Positions 17,301 through 24,850 are shown, counted from the first letter of the stretch. The stretch is 64,000 bases of DNA from Kushneria indalinina DSM 14324 (GCF_003385845.1 NZ_QRDJ01000007.1:771380-835379), one strand, 5' to 3'. The notes: generated by a model from the sequence alone, not told the origin. Numbers and translations: made by a program.

Positions 17301-20066
17301 CTCGAGCAAATGTCGCCGGGAGACGTAGACGCGATAGAGCGTGCGCGCGATGGCATCCATCATCTGCCAGGCCTGATTGGCCAGCAGGACCACCGTCAAC
17401 AGACAGCGCCCGGTTTCCAGCGCCAGATCGCGGGCAATCGTGCGCCGGTGATGGCGCCAGTCGCCATCGTAGTGGCGGGGCTTGAGTGCAAAGGTGATCG
17501 GCAACAGCGCCGGGATGACCAGCGCGGCCAAGGTCAGCAATAGAGCGACCAGGGCGACCGGCGCCTGAAACGCCGCACAGACCGCGAAGGCGGCAAACAG
17601 GCTCGGCGCCAGCAGCGAGCGGCGCAGATTGTCGACGATCTTCCAGCAGCCTACCGCGCCGAGCGCGCGCCGGTCGGCGCCCCTGCCCACCACCCAGGGC
17701 AGCAGCTGCCAGTCGCCGCGCACCCAGCGATGCTGGCGGCGGGCGGCCACGTCGTAGCGTTCCGGCTCCGCCTCGACCACCTCGACATCCGAGGCCAGGC
17801 CGGCGCGGGCGAAGATCCCCTCGAGCAGGTCATGGCTGAGCAGGCTGTTGTCCGGAATACGCCCGGCAAGCGCCGTTTCAAACGCGTCCACAGCGTAGAT
17901 GCCCTTGCCCGCGAAAGACCCCTCTCCGAAGAGATCCTGATAGAGATCCGACACCGCAGCACTGTAGACGTCGAGACCGCCAGGGGCGGAGAACAGGCGC
18001 TGATAGCGCGACCCCTGCCGGCCGATGGGCAGTGACGGGGTGACGCGCGGCTGCAGGATGGCGTGGCCGTGGGTCACACGGCCGGTGTTATCGAGCACCG
18101 GCTGGCTGAGCGGATGCGCCATCTTGCCGACCAGTCGGGCGATGGTGTCCCGCGGCAGACGGGTGTCGCTGTCGAGCGTGACCACATAACGGACCCCTGC
18201 CGGAACCCAGGGGGCCCGGCCCCCCACGGCCGCGAAGGAGGTATCGGTGGCACCGCGCAGCAACCGGCTGAGCTCGGCAAGCTTGCCGCGCTTGCGCTCC
18301 CAGCCCATGAATTTGCCTTCGCCCGGATTGTACTGACGCCACCGGTAGAGCAGCACGAAGCGCGGCCCGTCCGGCCCGGGCCCGTGACGGCGATTGAGCG
18401 CGGCCACGGCGTCCCCCGCCAGTTGCAGGCGGCGAGCATCTTCAGGCGTCTCGGCGCTGTCGGCATCGAGCCCGTCAAGCAGCAGCGTAAAGGTCAGCGC
18501 CCCGCCGTTGCCGGAGAGATAGTGCACCTCCAGACGCTCGACCAGCTCGGCAATCTCGTCGTCACTGCCGAGCATGGCGGGGATCACCACCATTGTTCTG
18601 AGCGAGGCAGGTACGCCGTGCTCCAGCGCCAGCCCCGGCAGCGCCTCCCCACCCACCCCCATGCCCAGCATGCGATTCACCAGTGACATGGCGATATCGT
18701 TGGCGGGCAGCACCATCAGTGCCAGCCACACCCAGGCCCAGCCCGAGACCAGCCCGGCCGACATGAGCCCCCACCACGCCAGCAGCAGGATCGCCGCGGT
18801 GAGCAGCCAGCAGGCCCCGGCGTAGCCGGCAAGGCCCATTCCAAGCACCAGCCGGCGAAGCCGCAGAGGCGGCGGGGCGCGAAAGCCCAGCGCGCGCTCA
18901 AGCTCGGGTCGACCGTCATCGATCAGGTAGTAACCGGGGTCGGCGCGGCGGATCGCCCGGGTATCGAGCGTGTCGGACGCAGGGGGCGTCCCGGCGGCCT
19001 CCAGGGCGCGGCGGGCGACCGTGATTTCGTCGCAGCCGGCCCCGCGGGCGAGCTGTTCGATGGCGTTGCGGTAGCGGTCACGGGTGGCGAAATCCATCTC
19101 GCCGAAACGGCTGTGATCGCGCAGGCAGCGATCCACCAGGCTTGTCTGCTCCACCAGGGCGGCCCAGTCAAAGTCGGCAATGTGGCGCAGGCTGGTGATG
19201 GCGTTGCGCACGCTGATGTTGGACGCCCCCTGACGGTGATGGGCGCGCTGGATGACGGTGGCGGTGGTGGTCTCCAGCCGCGTCATCTGCTGTTCCAGCC
19301 AGTAGAGCGCCGGGGAGCGTCCCGGGTCCTGATCGCGCAGGCGCTTGGCCAGCTGGGCGTAAAAGTGCTCGGTAAAATTGCCCAGCGCGTGCAGGTCGAC
19401 CTCGGTCAGCGCCCGGCTGCTGTCGATGTCGGGGCTGAGTATCCGCTCGCACAGCGCGTCGGCGGCGTTGCGGGCATCGCGCGCGCCCACGATCTGCTCG
19501 GCCAGACGACGGATGTTTTCCACCAGTACCAGCCGCAGCGAGATCGCCACTGCCCACAGTTCCCCCAGGGTCAGCACTTCAACGCGCTGATAGGCCTCGA
19601 GAAAGCGAATCAATGTCGGGGCATCGAAGCGGCTGTCGGTGTGGGCGATGTAGGCCCAGGTCAGCCCGAAGACCCGCGGATAGCCGGCAAACGGGCCGTC
19701 GGCAAGTTTGGGCAGCTGGCGGTAGTAGCCCGGCGGCAGGTCGCGGCGAATGTCGCTGACGTGCTTTTCGACGTGGTTATAGTGATCCAGCAGCCACTCG
19801 GCGGCGGGTACGGTGTCGCGGCGATGGGCGGCGTCGACGCTCAGACGATGATGGGTCGCGCCCAGCGCGGTGATGTTGTCGGCAAGGCGCTGATAGAGCG
19901 GCACCGCTGCTGGCGGGCGCGCGGTAATCGGCTGCGCCGCCGCCAGACTCTCGGCGTGCTGCTCGAGCCGCTCCGGCCCGAACAGCTCCTCGCGTACCGG
20001 CTCCAGGCTGTCCCAGGGCGGATCGGACGGCGCGCGCTGGCGTGTGAACCGCTGCCAGAGGTTCAT
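11301..20066 (-). CDS. ndvB: Cyclic beta-1,2-glucan synthase (NdvB/ChvB/Cgs type), 2921 residues
   Basis: Inner-membrane giant that initiates, elongates, cyclises and trims periplasmic cyclic beta-1,2-glucan from UDP-glucose, as in Brucella Cgs and Agrobacterium ChvB (about 2830-2870 residues), so this copy is full length. Order of parts: N-terminal helical cytosolic region (1-400); membrane spans about 402-470; GT84 glycosyltransferase core about 520-810 with TLDSDTRLPRDT near 630; more spans about 815-862 and 942-985; glycoamylase-like domain around 1420 (YNARDLEANYQYSNFGVPSL); and C-terminal GH94 phosphorylase modules with GDWNDGFNRVGEGGQGES near 2600, the catalytic Asp region that controls glucan length. 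I put the start at MNLWQRF (20066) because the upstream ORF ends there as ATGA; M at 20120 would add 18 residues. Transcribed alone; the leader suggests post-transcriptional control. Confidence 0.95.
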   Translation of the reverse strand: MNLWQRFTRQRAPSDPPWDSLEPVREELFGPERLEQHAESLAAAQPITARPPAAVPLYQRLADNITALGATHHRLSVDAAHRRDTVPAAEWLLDHYNHVEKHVSDIRRDLPPGYYRQLPKLADGPFAGYPRVFGLTWAYIAHTDSRFDAPTLIRFLEAYQRVEVLTLGELWAVAISLRLVLVENIRRLAEQIVGARDARNAADALCERILSPDIDSSRALTEVDLHALGNFTEHFYAQLAKRLRDQDPGRSPALYWLEQQMTRLETTTATVIQRAHHRQGASNISVRNAITSLRHIADFDWAALVEQTSLVDRCLRDHSRFGEMDFATRDRYRNAIEQLARGAGCDEITVARRALEAAGTPPASDTLDTRAIRRADPGYYLIDDGRPELERALGFRAPPPLRLRRLVLGMGLAGYAGACWLLTAAILLLAWWGLMSAGLVSGWAWVWLALMVLPANDIAMSLVNRMLGMGVGGEALPGLALEHGVPASLRTMVVIPAMLGSDDEIAELVERLEVHYLSGNGGALTFTLLLDGLDADSAETPEDARRLQLAGDAVAALNRRHGPGPDGPRFVLLYRWRQYNPGEGKFMGWERKRGKLAELSRLLRGATDTSFAAVGGRAPWVPAGVRYVVTLDSDTRLPRDTIARLVGKMAHPLSQPVLDNTGRVTHGHAILQPRVTPSLPIGRQGSRYQRLFSAPGGLDVYSAAVSDLYQDLFGEGSFAGKGIYAVDAFETALAGRIPDNSLLSHDLLEGIFARAGLASDVEVVEAEPERYDVAARRQHRWVRGDWQLLPWVVGRGADRRALGAVGCWKIVDNLRRSLLAPSLFAAFAVCAAFQAPVALVALLLTLAALVIPALLPITFALKPRHYDGDWRHHRRTIARDLALETGRCLLTVVLLANQAWQMMDAIARTLYRVYVSRRHLLEWTTAAALIRDRHPGVAGFARAMAGGMLLAFGVVLVLALFETPGWPLLLPLLAAWLAAPLVALWTSRAPGDTTDNLRLDAAQSRTLRHIARRTWQFFETFVTPASNALPPDNFQLDPEPVIAERTSPTNIGLYLLACVAARDFAWIGTRGAVERLEATFDTLDSLERCRGHLYNWYDTATLVPLEPRYVSAVDSGNLAGHLIAMANACEAWIDEPCVAHPRDGLIDTLHLFYEDTELDRTLPGATKTRLLAELEALIARLEGESTRRDSTADVRCSLASWRVLLASQSAPAPHAPAAASTDIPTQDDDPGVALEPEAPEGNDVDDLTRRATPAYWLPCLERCLAEHEADIETALRLETRLRELARRARTLTHEMDFAFLLVAERKLMSIGYAPREDRLDEGCYDLLASEARLASLIGIAKGDLPTRHWFRLGRAVSPQPDGVVLMSWSGSMFEYLMPSLVMRAPRDSLLEQTNRLVVACQRDYARQRGEPWGISESAYNARDLEANYQYSNFGVPSLGLKRGLAESFVLAPYATALAAMVAPRAAIDNFARLRELGAEGRYGFFDAIDFTPTRLPMDRRFVVVRNVMAHHQGMTVVAIANALLGGRLRTHFHAEPMIQASELLLHERLPREVATLPSPNDTDPVITVDEPPIEAAVRRLTGRPSAPPVTHLLSNGRYTVMLTDAGAGFSRWGKLAITRWREDPTTDDWGSFIALRDRETGRRWFAGGPRTIANDNGELDSATHEVEFAEDHARFVRHDAAFTTTLEVRVSGEDNAEIRRVSVTNNGEHEATIELTSWAELVLTTPATDDAHPAFAKMFVETDTLPEYQALTATRRHRDPNEAPIWVGHFIRIDDTSRETPHEAGQAGDDAPPTPRRFRFETDRARFLGRGRTLSTAAALCDAPFDGAEPMHDGRTGAVLDPIFSLRHVVSIAPGHVAHVDFWTVAADSRDSLVALIDRHHDAGAFERARTMAWTQAQVQLRHLGIALDEAADFQRLAAPILYHDARFRAPEPTLLRGLSKQSDLWSMGISGDLPIVVLHLADTEEIGWVETLLRAREYWMAKGLGVDLVILNERSHSYLQELQDAIDTAVRTHCSPPHDGHDPALGNVISLRGHQLSPSARDLVLAVARVVLRAHKGPLHRQLATLLAGDEPLVIEQAPTDATPVDATPSEYAPVERAPTHPERESLDRLDKETLEFFNGTGGFASEGREYVCVLDDGATTPQPWINVIANPGFGFQVSAEGSSYVWADNSRDNQLTPWSNDAVSDPSGEVIYIQDADSGAIDTVTAAPYRPGREHSRFVARHGFGVSRFEHDTQALAMTLVQFVPLEDPVKISQLTLTNRTATPRRLMLTYYASWVMGNARAKNAPFLISEHDAETGALFMRNPWNMAFPDRIGFVDLDARQRAFTADRGEFLGAGTLAEPEALSGRQQLSGRAGAGMDPCTVLQCTLTLEPGETVTLAALLGLAGDADTARTLIARYRQADLAAELTAVEDYWRMLHGALQIKTPDRAMDVMVNGWLTYQTLACRVVARSAFYQASGAYGFRDQLQDGMALTFAQPELARHHLLRAAGRQFIEGDVQHWWLPHSGQGVRTRIADDRVWLAFATASYVQSAGDPAVLDESVGFLEAPPLVAGAHDDFSQPATAAETAPLFEHCVRALEQALEQFGEHGLPLIGTGDWNDGFNRVGEGGQGESVWLGWMLLRTLALFDPLITPRDPERAARWRDRGETLRTALETHAWDGAWYRRATFDDGEWMGAKESLECRIDSIAQSWAVLSGGADPTRAEQAMASVSEHLIDEDNGLALLFTPPFNKSAQEPGYIKGYPPGLRENGGQYTHAATWSILAFARLGQADRAHRLFSLINPINHALTDEAVERYRVEPYVIAADVYSEPPHTGHGGWTWYTGSAGWFYQAGVNGILGIRREGHELIVAPAIPDHWPGYSATVELEGSRVTIRVERVEAGETAGITLDGKRLEDTGEARIALDGQAHELVIRLEKISDVS

Positions 20067-20128
20067 TGAGCCACCGACAGGGGGCAACACGAGCGGTGAG
20101 CACAGGGGACAGGAAAACATCGATCCAT
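20063..20128 (-). CDS. 21-codon upstream ORF overlapping the ndvB start
   Basis: Minus-strand ATG at 20128 follows AAGGAG (20141-20136) with 7-nt spacing, the only good ribosome site upstream of ndvB. It encodes MDRCFPVPCAHRSCC... and stops with a TGA at 20065-20063 that overlaps the ndvB ATG (20066-20064) as ATGA. ndvB itself has no good ribosome site at that ATG, so ndvB translation is probably coupled to this short ORF. The peptide has four Cys in 21 residues and no family resemblance. It could instead be a chance reading frame if ndvB starts at 20120 with a poorly spaced site. Confidence 0.5.
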   Translation of the reverse strand: MDRCFPVPCAHRSCCPLSVAQ

Positions 20129-20139
20129 CGTCGTTCTCC

Positions 20140-20159
20140 TTCTCGTCACTAGACGAGAA
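20140..20159 (-). promoter_or_regulatory. Perfect palindrome/hairpin touching the upstream-ORF ribosome site
   Basis: TTCTCGTC and GACGAGAA form an 8-bp perfect stem around a 4-nt centre. On the minus-strand transcript its 3' arm ends at the first A pair of the AAGGAG ribosome site, so it can act as an RNA hairpin adjusting access, or as a DNA operator. Confidence 0.5.
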
Positions 20160-20224
20160 TACGGCCGGCACGGACGCGGGTTGCGCGCTGCGTGCTCGGC
20201 CAGAGCCTCACCACGCCGTCACCG

Positions 20225-20257
20225 GCCGGCCGCACTGTCGAGAACAGTGCAGCCGGC
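20225..20257 (-). promoter_or_regulatory. Strong hairpin in the ndvB leader region
   Basis: GCCGGC-GCACTGT pairs with ACAGTGC-GCCGGC (13 pairs, one mismatch, 5-nt loop). There is no T tract on either side, so it is not a plain terminator. Its place about 100 nt upstream of the short ORF suggests a structured 5' leader or an operator. Confidence 0.45.
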
Positions 20258-20413
20258 AAGCGGCATGGTGAACGAGGTGAGAGGCGTCGCGTCAGGGAAA
20301 GCGCGTGGGCCGAAAAAAGAAGCGGCGGGGAGAGACACGCGCCTGACGCGAATCCGGACAGGTCGTCCTGTGCAGTATGGTTCGCGCCGGTGCGGTTGGC
20401 GAGGCGCGTTATC

Positions 20414-21163
20414 TTATATTCGCCAGCGAAGTGGGTGGTCGTTTTTCAAAACACCGGCCTCGTTCCAATCCGCCCAGCCGCTCATGGGAATGGGTCGTTC
20501 TTCGCTCAGCGTTTGAACGCGCGTTGCCCAGCGCATTTTCTCCTTCTCGAGATGGGCACGAAATCCCGCTTCCTGTTGATAGCTCAACCCGCCGCCCTGA
20601 ACGCCGTACGTCAGCTGAGGCACCAGCACCGATAGTCCGACGTAGTAGAGCGAGCAGTGCAGCGGCCACATGAGGGTGGCGATATCGCCGCTGCGACCCA
20701 ACGGGCCGAAAGTCGCTTCTGGTGCACCGGTGGTCACCGAGCAGAGCGCGCGCCGGCCGCTGAGCGGGCCGCGATCGAATCGGCGGCTGCCAGTGTAGAG
20801 ACCGCCATACACGAAGACGCGATCAAACCAGCCCTTGAGCATCGCCGGTACCCCGTGCCACCACAGTGGAAACTGAAAGATCACCGTCTGCGCCCATTTC
20901 AGACGCGCGATTTCTCGGCTGACATCGGCTGCGAGGGCATCGCCCTCGTAGTGCCAGCGCTGCTCGTCCAGCGCCTGAAAATATGACGGTTCGCGGCGGG
21001 TGGCGTAGCGACCGGGGCCTTCGACGGGCTCAAATTCCTCGGCGTAGAGATCACTGACAAGAACTTCATGACCAGCGTGTTCCAGCGTCTCTATCGCGGT
21101 ATCTGTCAGCGCGGCGTTAAAGGATTTTGGTTCGGGATGGCAGTGAACAATCAGAACTTTCAT
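20414..21163 (-). CDS. NAD(P)H-dependent quinone reductase, flavodoxin-like fold (MdaB/KefF/NQO1 type)
   Basis: 249-residue FAD/FMN flavoprotein reducing quinones by two electrons. The N-terminal phosphate loop VLIVHCHPEPKSFNAAL and the central FQFPLWWHGVPAMLKGWFDRV motif (about residues 96-116) are typical of the NQO1-like Flavodoxin_2 family; VFVYGGLYTG and the SVTTGAP loop follow. It is divergent from a LysR gene, the second such quinone-reductase/LysR pair in the window. The ribosome site before 21163 is weak. Which quinone or electrophile it handles is unknown. Confidence 0.9.
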   Translation of the reverse strand: MKVLIVHCHPEPKSFNAALTDTAIETLEHAGHEVLVSDLYAEEFEPVEGPGRYATRREPSYFQALDEQRWHYEGDALAADVSREIARLKWAQTVIFQFPLWWHGVPAMLKGWFDRVFVYGGLYTGSRRFDRGPLSGRRALCSVTTGAPEATFGPLGRSGDIATLMWPLHCSLYYVGLSVLVPQLTYGVQGGGLSYQQEAGFRAHLEKEKMRWATRVQTLSEERPIPMSGWADWNEAGVLKNDHPLRWRI

Positions 21164-21279
21164 GGAGAGCGTCCGTAACGTGGCAGGAATCGCTACAGTA
21201 GGTTGTGCAGAAACCAGGGGAAATTCCCAAAAACCGCAAGCCAGGTTTGCAAGAACGCACAGGGTGGTTAGTGAACTCG

Positions 21280-22122
21280 ATGCTTAAATGGGACGATTAT
21301 CGCTTGGCGCTTGCCATTGCCGAATCGGGATCGCTCTCTGGGGCCGCGCGTCGGCTGGGAGTCAACCACGCCACGATCTTTCGGCGTCTAGGTGCCCTTG
21401 AAGCGCGTGCGGGCACCCAATGCTTCGAGCGCCACGGCAGTGGGTACGTGGCGACCCCCATCGGCGAAATGATCGCAGCGACGGCCCGGCAGATGCATCT
21501 TGCCGTGGCCGGCGCCGAGCGTGCGCTGATGGACAGCGACACCGCTCTGACCGGCACGTTGCGTATTACCACCACGGATGCCCTGCTGGCCCATGTATTG
21601 ATGCCAGTGCTGGCCGAATTTCGTCACGCTCACCCTGGCCTCATGATCGAGACGACGACCTCGGCCGAGTTGCATAACCTCACCCGGCGCGATGCCGACG
21701 TCGCATTACGCCCCACTGACCACCCACCCGAGACACTGACGGGTAGAGAGCTGGGGCAGCTGCGTCAGGCCGTTTATGTCTCGATCGACAATGGGACGGA
21801 TGAATCAATCCTCTGGGTGGGGCCGGATGCGTCGATGGCCTATCGTTCGCTTGAGAAATGGATTAAAGCCCGGGGTGTCGATGAGCAGGTCGGCTTCCGG
21901 GCGGACTCGACCCTCGGCATGACCATGGCTGTGCAGGCAGGTCTGGGGCAGGGCGTATTGCCCTGCTATCTCGCCGAGACAATGGAAGGTCTGGTGCGTG
22001 TCGGCGATCCTGTCCCTGAGCTGGAGACCGGGGTGTGGCTGCTGACCCATCCGGATATTCGACGGACTGCCAGCATTAGTGCCCTGTTTGAAATGCTGAT
22101 TGGCCGTGTACGGTTCGAGTAG
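21280..22122 (+). CDS. LysR-family transcriptional regulator
   Basis: 280-residue regulator with N-terminal helix-turn-helix (MLKWDDYRLALAIAESGSLS, then NHATIFRRLGALEARAG) and a LysR substrate-binding domain (LTGTLRITTTDALLAHVLMP onward). The WDDYRLALAIAESGSLSGAA opening is typical of a subgroup that controls adjacent oxidoreductases. The start is uncertain: ATG 21280 gives the usual family length, while GTG 21271 with AGGGTGG just upstream adds three residues. It is divergent from the quinone reductase at 20414-21163 with about 115 bp between, so that gene is the probable target. Confidence 0.92.
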   Translation: MLKWDDYRLALAIAESGSLSGAARRLGVNHATIFRRLGALEARAGTQCFERHGSGYVATPIGEMIAATARQMHLAVAGAERALMDSDTALTGTLRITTTDALLAHVLMPVLAEFRHAHPGLMIETTTSAELHNLTRRDADVALRPTDHPPETLTGRELGQLRQAVYVSIDNGTDESILWVGPDASMAYRSLEKWIKARGVDEQVGFRADSTLGMTMAVQAGLGQGVLPCYLAETMEGLVRVGDPVPELETGVWLLTHPDIRRTASISALFEMLIGRVRFE

Positions 22123-22151
22123 CTGATCACCGCGTCCGAGGGGAAGCGCCG

Positions 22152-22950
22152 TTACTCATCAATCAGCCCGCGCGCGTCGTGAAATGGATACGGCCCCTCA
22201 TGCTCGCCGATCACGCCGGTGTGAGTGATGAGGCTTCCGTCACGCCAGAGGTGCAGCTGGTAGCCCGGCGGCTCCATCACGAAGGCGGCGTCACCGGGCG
22301 CGCGCAGATCCAGCGATCGGGCAGCAGCTGGCAATGGTGCCGCCGAAGCGGCGAAAGATGCTGCGGTGCACATGGCCGCAGATGATGCGCTCAACGTTGG
22401 GGTAGTCGCGCACCAGCGCTTCCAGTTCACGGGCGCCCGTCAGCCCCTGGGCATCCATGTGGCCGATGCCGGTGGCAAAGGGCGGGTGGTGCATGAACAG
22501 CAACGTGGGCCGCTCGGGCTGCTCGGCAAGGCGCGCTTTTAGCCAGTCCAGGCGCTCGCGGCACAGCTCGCCGCGGCCCTCGCCGGGGACCAGTGTGTCC
22601 AGCCCGATTAGGCGCACCGGGTGATCCTCCAGGGTGTAGTGCATAAACCCTGTCCGGCCCAGATACGTGTGGTCGGGAAAGGCCTCGCGAAGCGCGCCGC
22701 GCGCATCGTGGTTGCCTGGAATGACGTACCAGGGCAGCGCCAGCGCCTTGAGCTGTTCACGCAGGGCGGCGTACTCATCAGGCCGGCCGAAATCGGTCAG
22801 GTCGCCGGTGATCAGTACCACGTCAGGCCGCGGGTCGAGCGCGTTGAGTGCGGCAATGGCCGGCGTCAGGTGGCGGTCGGTTGCCACCACGCGGTAGGCC
22901 TTCTGCCCCGGCATGCGCAGGTGCAGGTCGGTAATCTGGGCAATCAGCAT
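22152..22950 (-). pseudogene. cpdA: CpdA-like metallophosphoesterase with a C-terminal frameshift
   Basis: Homologue of 3',5'-cyclic-AMP phosphodiesterase CpdA. The first frame (22950-22291, 219 residues) has all metal ligands of the calcineurin-like fold: TDLHL, GDLTD, GNHD, FMHHPP and GHVH. After GGTIASCCP it runs into unrelated sequence and a stop at 22291, while a clean family C-terminus (SLDLRAPGDAAFVMEPPGYQ, later GPYPFHD) continues in another frame to 22152. CpdA proteins normally read CPxxAHQ here; that motif is missing. A loss of about 17 nt would account for both the missing motif and the frame change. The catalytic part is intact, so the shortened product may keep some activity. 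The rest of the frame is well preserved, so the event is recent. Confidence 0.82.
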
Positions 22951-23078
22951 GACGGGGTTCCGGGCGCGTAGAGGGTCATGAGTCCTTCCTCTCTGATGAC
23001 AATGTTTTCATCATGGCGGGATTGTTTGACGGGCAGATGACGGCCCAATATCGGTGACCGGAGGCGGGCAAGACAGTA

Positions 23079-23888
23079 ATGCAGCAGGAGAGACAGGCCA
23101 TATGGCTACTGGATTCCAGCATCGGCGGGCTAACGATTGCCCGCGCCATTCGACACCGCCTGCCGGGACTGACGCAGCACTACATTGCCGACCATGCGGC
23201 CTTTCCCTACGGCGATCTGTCCGGTGATGCGCTGGTTGAGCGGGTGTGTGACCTGATGAGTCGCGTCTTGTCGGCCCAGCCGGTCGATGCCGTGGTAATC
23301 GCCTGCAATACCGCCTCGACCGTGGTGCTGCCGGCGCTCAGGGAACGGCTGTCGATCCCGGTGGTAGGCGTGGTGCCGGCGATTCGACCGGCCGCCGCGG
23401 CAAGCGCCAGCGGTGTCATCGGGGTGCTGGCCACACCCGGGACGGTGAGAAGCGCGCATGTCGCTACCCTGATCGAGCGCTTTGCCGACCACTGCCGGAT
23501 ATTGAAAATCGGCGCCCCGAACCTTGCCGCGCTGGCCGAACAGTACTGGTTGAAGGGCACCCTCGACCGCGAGGCGCTGACTCGTGAGCTGGCTCCGCTG
23601 CGTGCACCCGAGTGGTGCTCACTTGATCAGCTGGTATTGGGCTGCACCCACTATCCGCTGCTGCGTGAGGCGATTGCCGCGCAGTTGGGTGATCACGTGA
23701 GCTTGATCGATTCGGGTGATGCCGTCGCCCGGCGGCTGGAAGCCGTGCTGGCGGACCCCGGGCTCAAGCAGGGCGACAGCGCTGGCGGGTGTTTTTATAC
23801 AACCGGTGGGCTGACTGAAAGTGCCGCGCTGGCTGCAAGGATCAGAGACGAGGGGCTGCAAACAGGCAGCATCCGGGCAAGCGTGTAA
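23079..23888 (+). CDS. murI: Glutamate racemase
   Basis: 269-residue cytosolic enzyme making D-glutamate for peptidoglycan. Both catalytic cysteines are present in their motifs: VIACNTASTV (about residue 73) and LGCTHYPLL (about 186), with an N-terminal LLDSSIGGLTIA where most family members read DSGxGG, so the Gly is replaced by Ser. The substrate-binding VGVVPAIRPAA segment is also clear. The ribosome site before ATG 23079 is poorly placed (GGAGG about 13 nt away). It is divergent from the broken cpdA-like gene. Alternatives such as hydantoin or aspartate racemase are less likely given the motif set. Confidence 0.92.
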   Translation: MQQERQAIWLLDSSIGGLTIARAIRHRLPGLTQHYIADHAAFPYGDLSGDALVERVCDLMSRVLSAQPVDAVVIACNTASTVVLPALRERLSIPVVGVVPAIRPAAAASASGVIGVLATPGTVRSAHVATLIERFADHCRILKIGAPNLAALAEQYWLKGTLDREALTRELAPLRAPEWCSLDQLVLGCTHYPLLREAIAAQLGDHVSLIDSGDAVARRLEAVLADPGLKQGDSAGGCFYTTGGLTESAALAARIRDEGLQTGSIRASV

Positions 23889-23924
23889 CGCCGCATGATG
23901 ACCCTGCGGGCAACGGCGCGCGCT

Positions 23925-24389
23925 TCAAAGTCTCGAGTCGGGCTGGAAGGTTAGAGGCTCGGCGCTTGCCACGGCCTGATCAAACAGCGGATGTTCCGGG
24001 TTGAGCATGTAGTTGAACTCTCTGGGGACGACCACGCTGGGCAGCGCCAGGGCCAGACTCTGGCCGGAGGCCAACCAGCCGTCGCCGAGTTCGGCGGTCT
24101 CGGCCGGGGCCGGCGCTTCCTGCCAGTTATCGGGCAGACTTTCTGCGCCAACGCGCAAAATGCTGTCAGCGGGGAGCGTCAGGCGCAGCAGAGCATAGGC
24201 ATCAAGCAGCCGGTAGCTCTCCAGATGCACCATGACTTCCAGCAGCGCCAGCGACTCTGAGCTTGCGACGTAGACACAGGCACGCCCCGGGCTGTTCCAG
24301 CGTCCACCGAAAAGGCGTGCGCCTTCTCCATCAAAGGCGCTGTCCAGATACCGGTGCTTGACCAGTCGATAGGCGTTGACCTTACTCAC
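23925..24389 (-). CDS. RES-domain toxin of a type II toxin-antitoxin pair
   Basis: 154-residue RES-family protein. Characterised relatives (MbcT, ParT, RES-Xre toxins) modify or destroy NAD+ or ADP-ribosylate a target and stop growth. The conserved Arg is R30 in LFGGRWNSPG, with Y40 and E51 in VYVASSESLALLEVMVHLE, and a later Ser in LALPSVVVP, the residues giving the family its name. It starts with GTG at 24389, overlapping the antitoxin stop as GTGA, so translation is coupled and toxin output kept below antitoxin output. It looks complete and active. Confidence 0.92.
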   Translation of the reverse strand: MSKVNAYRLVKHRYLDSAFDGEGARLFGGRWNSPGRACVYVASSESLALLEVMVHLESYRLLDAYALLRLTLPADSILRVGAESLPDNWQEAPAPAETAELGDGWLASGQSLALALPSVVVPREFNYMLNPEHPLFDQAVASAEPLTFQPDSRL

Positions 24390-24835
24390 GCACAGACCCC
24401 GTGCTCCAGCCGACCGATCAGGTTCAGCACCGTCTGATACTCGGCCGAGGTGACGCTCATCTCGATCGGCTTGCGACCTCCCAGACCGATGTTGGGCTTA
24501 AGCAGCCAGGCCCGGGCGCCTTCGGCATCGCCTTCAAACAGATCCAGCGCTGCCTTGAAAAGCTCGGCAAACCGGTACAGACGATCACTCTCTGCCATCT
24601 TGAAGCGGCCCGATCTGGCCCGGCGGCTCAACGTGGCCGAAGGAATATCCACGTAGCGCGCCAGCGCCTTCTGTTCGATGCCAGACACTTTTGCCAGGTT
24701 CGGATAGACCCGGTATTCCACGCCCTCATGCAGCAGTTCATGCAACCTACGCCCCCTGGCAGGCAGGCCAATCTGCTGCCAGAAACCACCTGTTGATGCT
24801 TTCGGAGGATGATATTCGGTAAAGGTCGTAACCAT
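24386..24835 (-). CDS. Xre/MbcA/ParS-type antitoxin
   Basis: 149-residue antitoxin of the RES-Xre system. A Xre-like helix-turn-helix (about 50-85: LAKVSGIEQKALARYVDIPS, LSRRARSGRF) precedes the C-terminal MbcA/ParS toxin-binding domain (about 95-147: FAELFKAALDLFEGDAEGAR, LLKPNIGLGGRKPIE, the hallmark GG.KP segment). Start 24835 (MVTTFTEYHPPK) has TGGAG 8 nt upstream; the longer frame crosses the promoter. It should repress its own operon through the palindrome at 24851-24869. Confidence 0.92.
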   Translation of the reverse strand: MVTTFTEYHPPKASTGGFWQQIGLPARGRRLHELLHEGVEYRVYPNLAKVSGIEQKALARYVDIPSATLSRRARSGRFKMAESDRLYRFAELFKAALDLFEGDAEGARAWLLKPNIGLGGRKPIEMSVTSAEYQTVLNLIGRLEHGVCA

Positions 24836-24850
24836 GACAGCGCTCCAGTA

